Shown here: piece by piece, positions 5,958-7,570 of the stretch
Numbering within the stretch: the first letter of the stretch is position 1
Layout: each line of letters opens with the position of its first letter
Assembly: GCA_022561955.1 (NCBI GenBank)
Contig: JADFQF010000058.1
Location: 1 to 7,570 of the forward strand
Origin: Chloroflexota bacterium
GTDB taxonomy: Bacteria > Chloroflexota > Dehalococcoidia > SAR202 > UBA11138
Direction: 5' to 3'
Length of the DNA stretch: 7,570 nt
Program-made: the position numbers and the translations under genes
Notes under the pieces: generated by a model
Database searches by the model: none
What the model was told of the DNA's origin: nothing
What the model saw: the letters and a program-made list of their open reading frames with translations, nothing else

Positions 5958-5986
5958 TTGACACGGCATCCGCTCGGAACTAAACT
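5958..5986 (+). promoter_or_regulatory. Promoter upstream of the deacetylase
   Basis: The 311-base divergent region 5744-6054 contains a consensus TTGACA (5958-5963), a 17-base spacer and TAAACT (5981-5986, four of six matches including the key first, second and last positions). The transcript would begin near 5993, leaving about a 60-base leader. Elsewhere in this gap I see only two AT-rich patches (5813-5826 and 5860-5866) that may serve the minus-strand membrane gene, and no RNA or small gene. Confidence 0.5.
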
Positions 5987-6054
5987 CTAACCCGCTCCGT
6001 TGGCCGCGATCGTGCGGTGGGGATATTCGTCACGGGTACACGAGGAGAGGCCGG

Positions 6055-6864
6055 ATGTCAGGTATATGGCCCGGAGACACGCAGTGCGCCGTGCTTCTAA
6101 CCTTCGATCTGGACGGCGTCTCGGCGGCGCTCAACAGGGACCCCGAGGCCCATAAAAAGCCCTCGGCGTTTTCGAGAGTCCAGTTTGGTCTCAACGTGGG
6201 CGCCGGGCGTATTCTCGACCTGCTGGACCGCTACGACATACCCTCGACCTTCTTTATCCCCGGCTACACGGCGGAGCGAAACGTGGAGATCGTAGAGGAC
6301 ATCAAGCGCCGGGGCCACGACATCGGCCACCACGGCTATCTTCACGAGCCCGCCGCCACGCTCAGTCCCGAGCAGGAGCTGGAGGTACTGGACAAGGGCC
6401 TGGAGATTCTCGAAGGAATCACCGGAGAACGTCCCTGGGGCTACCGCTCACCCTCGCTGGAAATGAGCGACAACACGCTGAGCTTTCTCATTCAGAAGGG
6501 GTTCGTGTACGACTCCAGCCAGATGGGACACGACTCGCCTCATTTCGTAGACACGTCGGAGGGACGCATAGTCGAGATTCCCAACGATTGGGCTCAGGGC
6601 GACGCGCACTACTATACCTACAATCGGGGCGCCGGCACCCTGAACACGCCTCAGGACGTCTACAAGGCGTGGGAGATGGAGTTCGACGGCGCATACCAGT
6701 ACGGCAGCGCCCTCATACTCAACATGCATCCGCATACCACGGGGCGGCTCGCCAAGATGGTCGTATTGGAGAAGCTCATCAAGTACATCCGGTCCCACCC
6801 GAACGTCGAGTTCATGCGCTGCATAGATGTCGCAAGGGCATGGACCGACGAGGGCATGCGCTAG
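6055..6864 (+). CDS. Polysaccharide deacetylase-family (NodB homology) hydrolase
   Basis: A 269-residue metal-dependent amidohydrolase of the NodB/CE4 fold. Family members remove acetyl groups from N-acetylated sugars or, in the PuuE-like branch, open cyclic amides such as allantoin. Motif 1 is LLTFDLDG (D18 and D20), a longer form of the usual TFDDG. Motif 2 is HGYLHE with metal-binding H93 and H97. Motif 3 is GYRSPS with R131. The final motif is LNMHPHTTGR with H225. HGYLHE and RSPS favour the PuuE-like intracellular branch, and no signal peptide is present, so a cell-wall role is unlikely; the true substrate is unknown. The ATG follows GAGGAGAGG at good distance. The stop is 44 bases before the oxidoreductase start, suggesting a two-gene operon driven from the promoter at 5958-5986. 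Confidence 0.88.
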   Translation: MSGIWPGDTQCAVLLTFDLDGVSAALNRDPEAHKKPSAFSRVQFGLNVGAGRILDLLDRYDIPSTFFIPGYTAERNVEIVEDIKRRGHDIGHHGYLHEPAATLSPEQELEVLDKGLEILEGITGERPWGYRSPSLEMSDNTLSFLIQKGFVYDSSQMGHDSPHFVDTSEGRIVEIPNDWAQGDAHYYTYNRGAGTLNTPQDVYKAWEMEFDGAYQYGSALILNMHPHTTGRLAKMVVLEKLIKYIRSHPNVEFMRCIDVARAWTDEGMR

Positions 6865-6908
6865 CAGTTGGATCTGGATTTCGGACTCAAAAAAGGTGGG
6901 CGAAAATC

Positions 6909-7570
6909 TTGACTGTTGGATGGGGAATAATCAGCGCGGGCAATCACCCGGACCGCAAGGTCGTCCCGGCGATGAAGTCGGCCCTGAATACGGACGTCGT
7001 GGCCGCCTACAGCCGCTCCATGGACACCGCCCAGGAATTCGCCGGCAGGCACGATATTCCCAACGCCTACGACTCTCTGGATGCGCTGCTGCAGGACCCG
7101 AAGGTCGACGCCGTTTTCATATCGTCCCCCAACCAGGTTCACGCGACCCAGGCAATCGCCGCGGCCAAAGCGGGCAAGCACGTCCTGGTCGAGAAGCCGA
7201 TGGCCACCACCCTACAAGATGCCTCTGACATGGTCCGCGCCTGCAAGGAGGGCGGCGTCAAGCTAGGCGTCGGATTCCAGCTCCGCTATCACCCCGGCCA
7301 TATCAAGGCCAGAGAGGTGATAGAGAGCGGTTCGCTGGGGGTAATCTCGATGATTCAAGGCCAGTGGTGCCTCGGCCGCCGGGGTGTCGTGGACCCGCCG
7401 GTGCGCACGGGACGGAGCGCATGGTGGGGCGATCCGGCTATGATGGGCGGTGCGTCTACCCTAATGGGCACGGGTGTTCACGTGATGGACTTCCTCCAGT
7501 TTCTCATGGACGAGCCCATAGTCTCGTGCGCGGCCATAACGGACGGCCAGACCGAGGATAGACCCCTGGA
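6909..7570 (+). CDS. Gfo/Idh/MocA-family NAD(P)-dependent oxidoreductase (3' end beyond the window)
   Basis: Soluble sugar- or polyol-type dehydrogenase family; members oxidise or reduce a hydroxyl on sugars, inositols or related compounds. 220 residues are visible of a usual 330-390. The N-terminal nucleotide-binding fold opens TVGWGIISAGNHPDRK, continues with AVFISSPNQVHATQA and reaches the hallmark EKPM at 95-98 with catalytic K96. The second domain begins at VGFQLRYHPGHIKAR and contains LMGTGVHVMDFL with H191 and D194. The Asp normally four residues before this His is replaced by G187. TTG at 6909 is chosen because the protein aligns from that residue, no ATG or GTG lies in frame upstream, and AAGGTGGG sits 8 bases before it. 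It follows the deacetylase by 44 bases and is likely co-transcribed, suggesting joint work on a modified sugar or related molecule; that is inference. Confidence 0.88.
   Translation, partial: MTVGWGIISAGNHPDRKVVPAMKSALNTDVVAAYSRSMDTAQEFAGRHDIPNAYDSLDALLQDPKVDAVFISSPNQVHATQAIAAAKAGKHVLVEKPMATTLQDASDMVRACKEGGVKLGVGFQLRYHPGHIKAREVIESGSLGVISMIQGQWCLGRRGVVDPPVRTGRSAWWGDPAMMGGASTLMGTGVHVMDFLQFLMDEPIVSCAAITDGQTEDRPL

Noticed and set aside
6861..6867. CTAGCAG at the deacetylase stop as a solitary end of the inverted-repeat element
   Set aside because: Only seven bases match and the following sequence does not resemble TGTTGAAAAA, so coincidence is likely.
1..7570. CRISPR array, tRNA, rRNA or complete insertion sequence
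   Set aside because: No regularly spaced repeats, cloverleaf or rRNA-like stretches and no transposase were recognised by eye; a covariance-model search would be needed to exclude small RNAs.

Overview
The window looks like a piece of a GC-rich bacterial genome, probably environmental. Protein style suggests Chloroflexota: a GAF-PAS hybrid kinase, a flavin reductase, an alpha/beta hydrolase, a NodB-type deacetylase and a Gfo/Idh/MocA oxidoreductase, with many GTG/TTG starts. This resembles Dehalococcoidia or SAR202-like genomes, but that is an impression from recalled family sequences, not a search.

Region 1 (1-1127) is a patchwork. A VapC-type PIN toxin runs off the left edge on the minus strand. 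It is preceded by its AbrB-type antitoxin with a 4-base GTGA overlap. Next, also on the minus strand, is a 150-residue ORF with a clear lipoprotein signal peptide joined directly to an internal fragment of an aldehyde-dehydrogenase-family protein. Then comes a plus-strand hybrid histidine kinase whose first half-domain is missing: the reading frame enters in the middle of a GAF domain. At least two rearrangement joints therefore fall within about 500 bases.

Region 2 (1128-4882) is on the plus strand. It holds the kinase (GAF remnant, PAS, HisKA, HATPase, receiver), a stand-alone FMN-binding flavin reductase with a good candidate promoter, and an alpha/beta hydrolase starting at a TTG codon behind a good ribosome binding site. 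The gap before the hydrolase contains two mutually exclusive hairpins followed by a run of seven T.

Region 3 (4878-5028) is a 141-base MITE-like element with 15-base imperfect terminal inverted repeats, flanked by CTAG on both sides and packed with hairpins. It lies between two converging genes, and each flanking CTAG supplies the stop codon of the gene beside it. This is the most interesting structure in the window.

Region 4 (5024-7570) has a minus-strand multi-pass membrane protein of unknown function, then a 311-base divergent intergenic region with a near-consensus promoter, then a probable two-gene operon: a NodB-fold deacetylase and a TTG-started Gfo/Idh/MocA oxidoreductase cut by the right edge. 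No rRNA, tRNA, CRISPR array or complete transposase gene was seen, and I found no convincing new multi-gene system.
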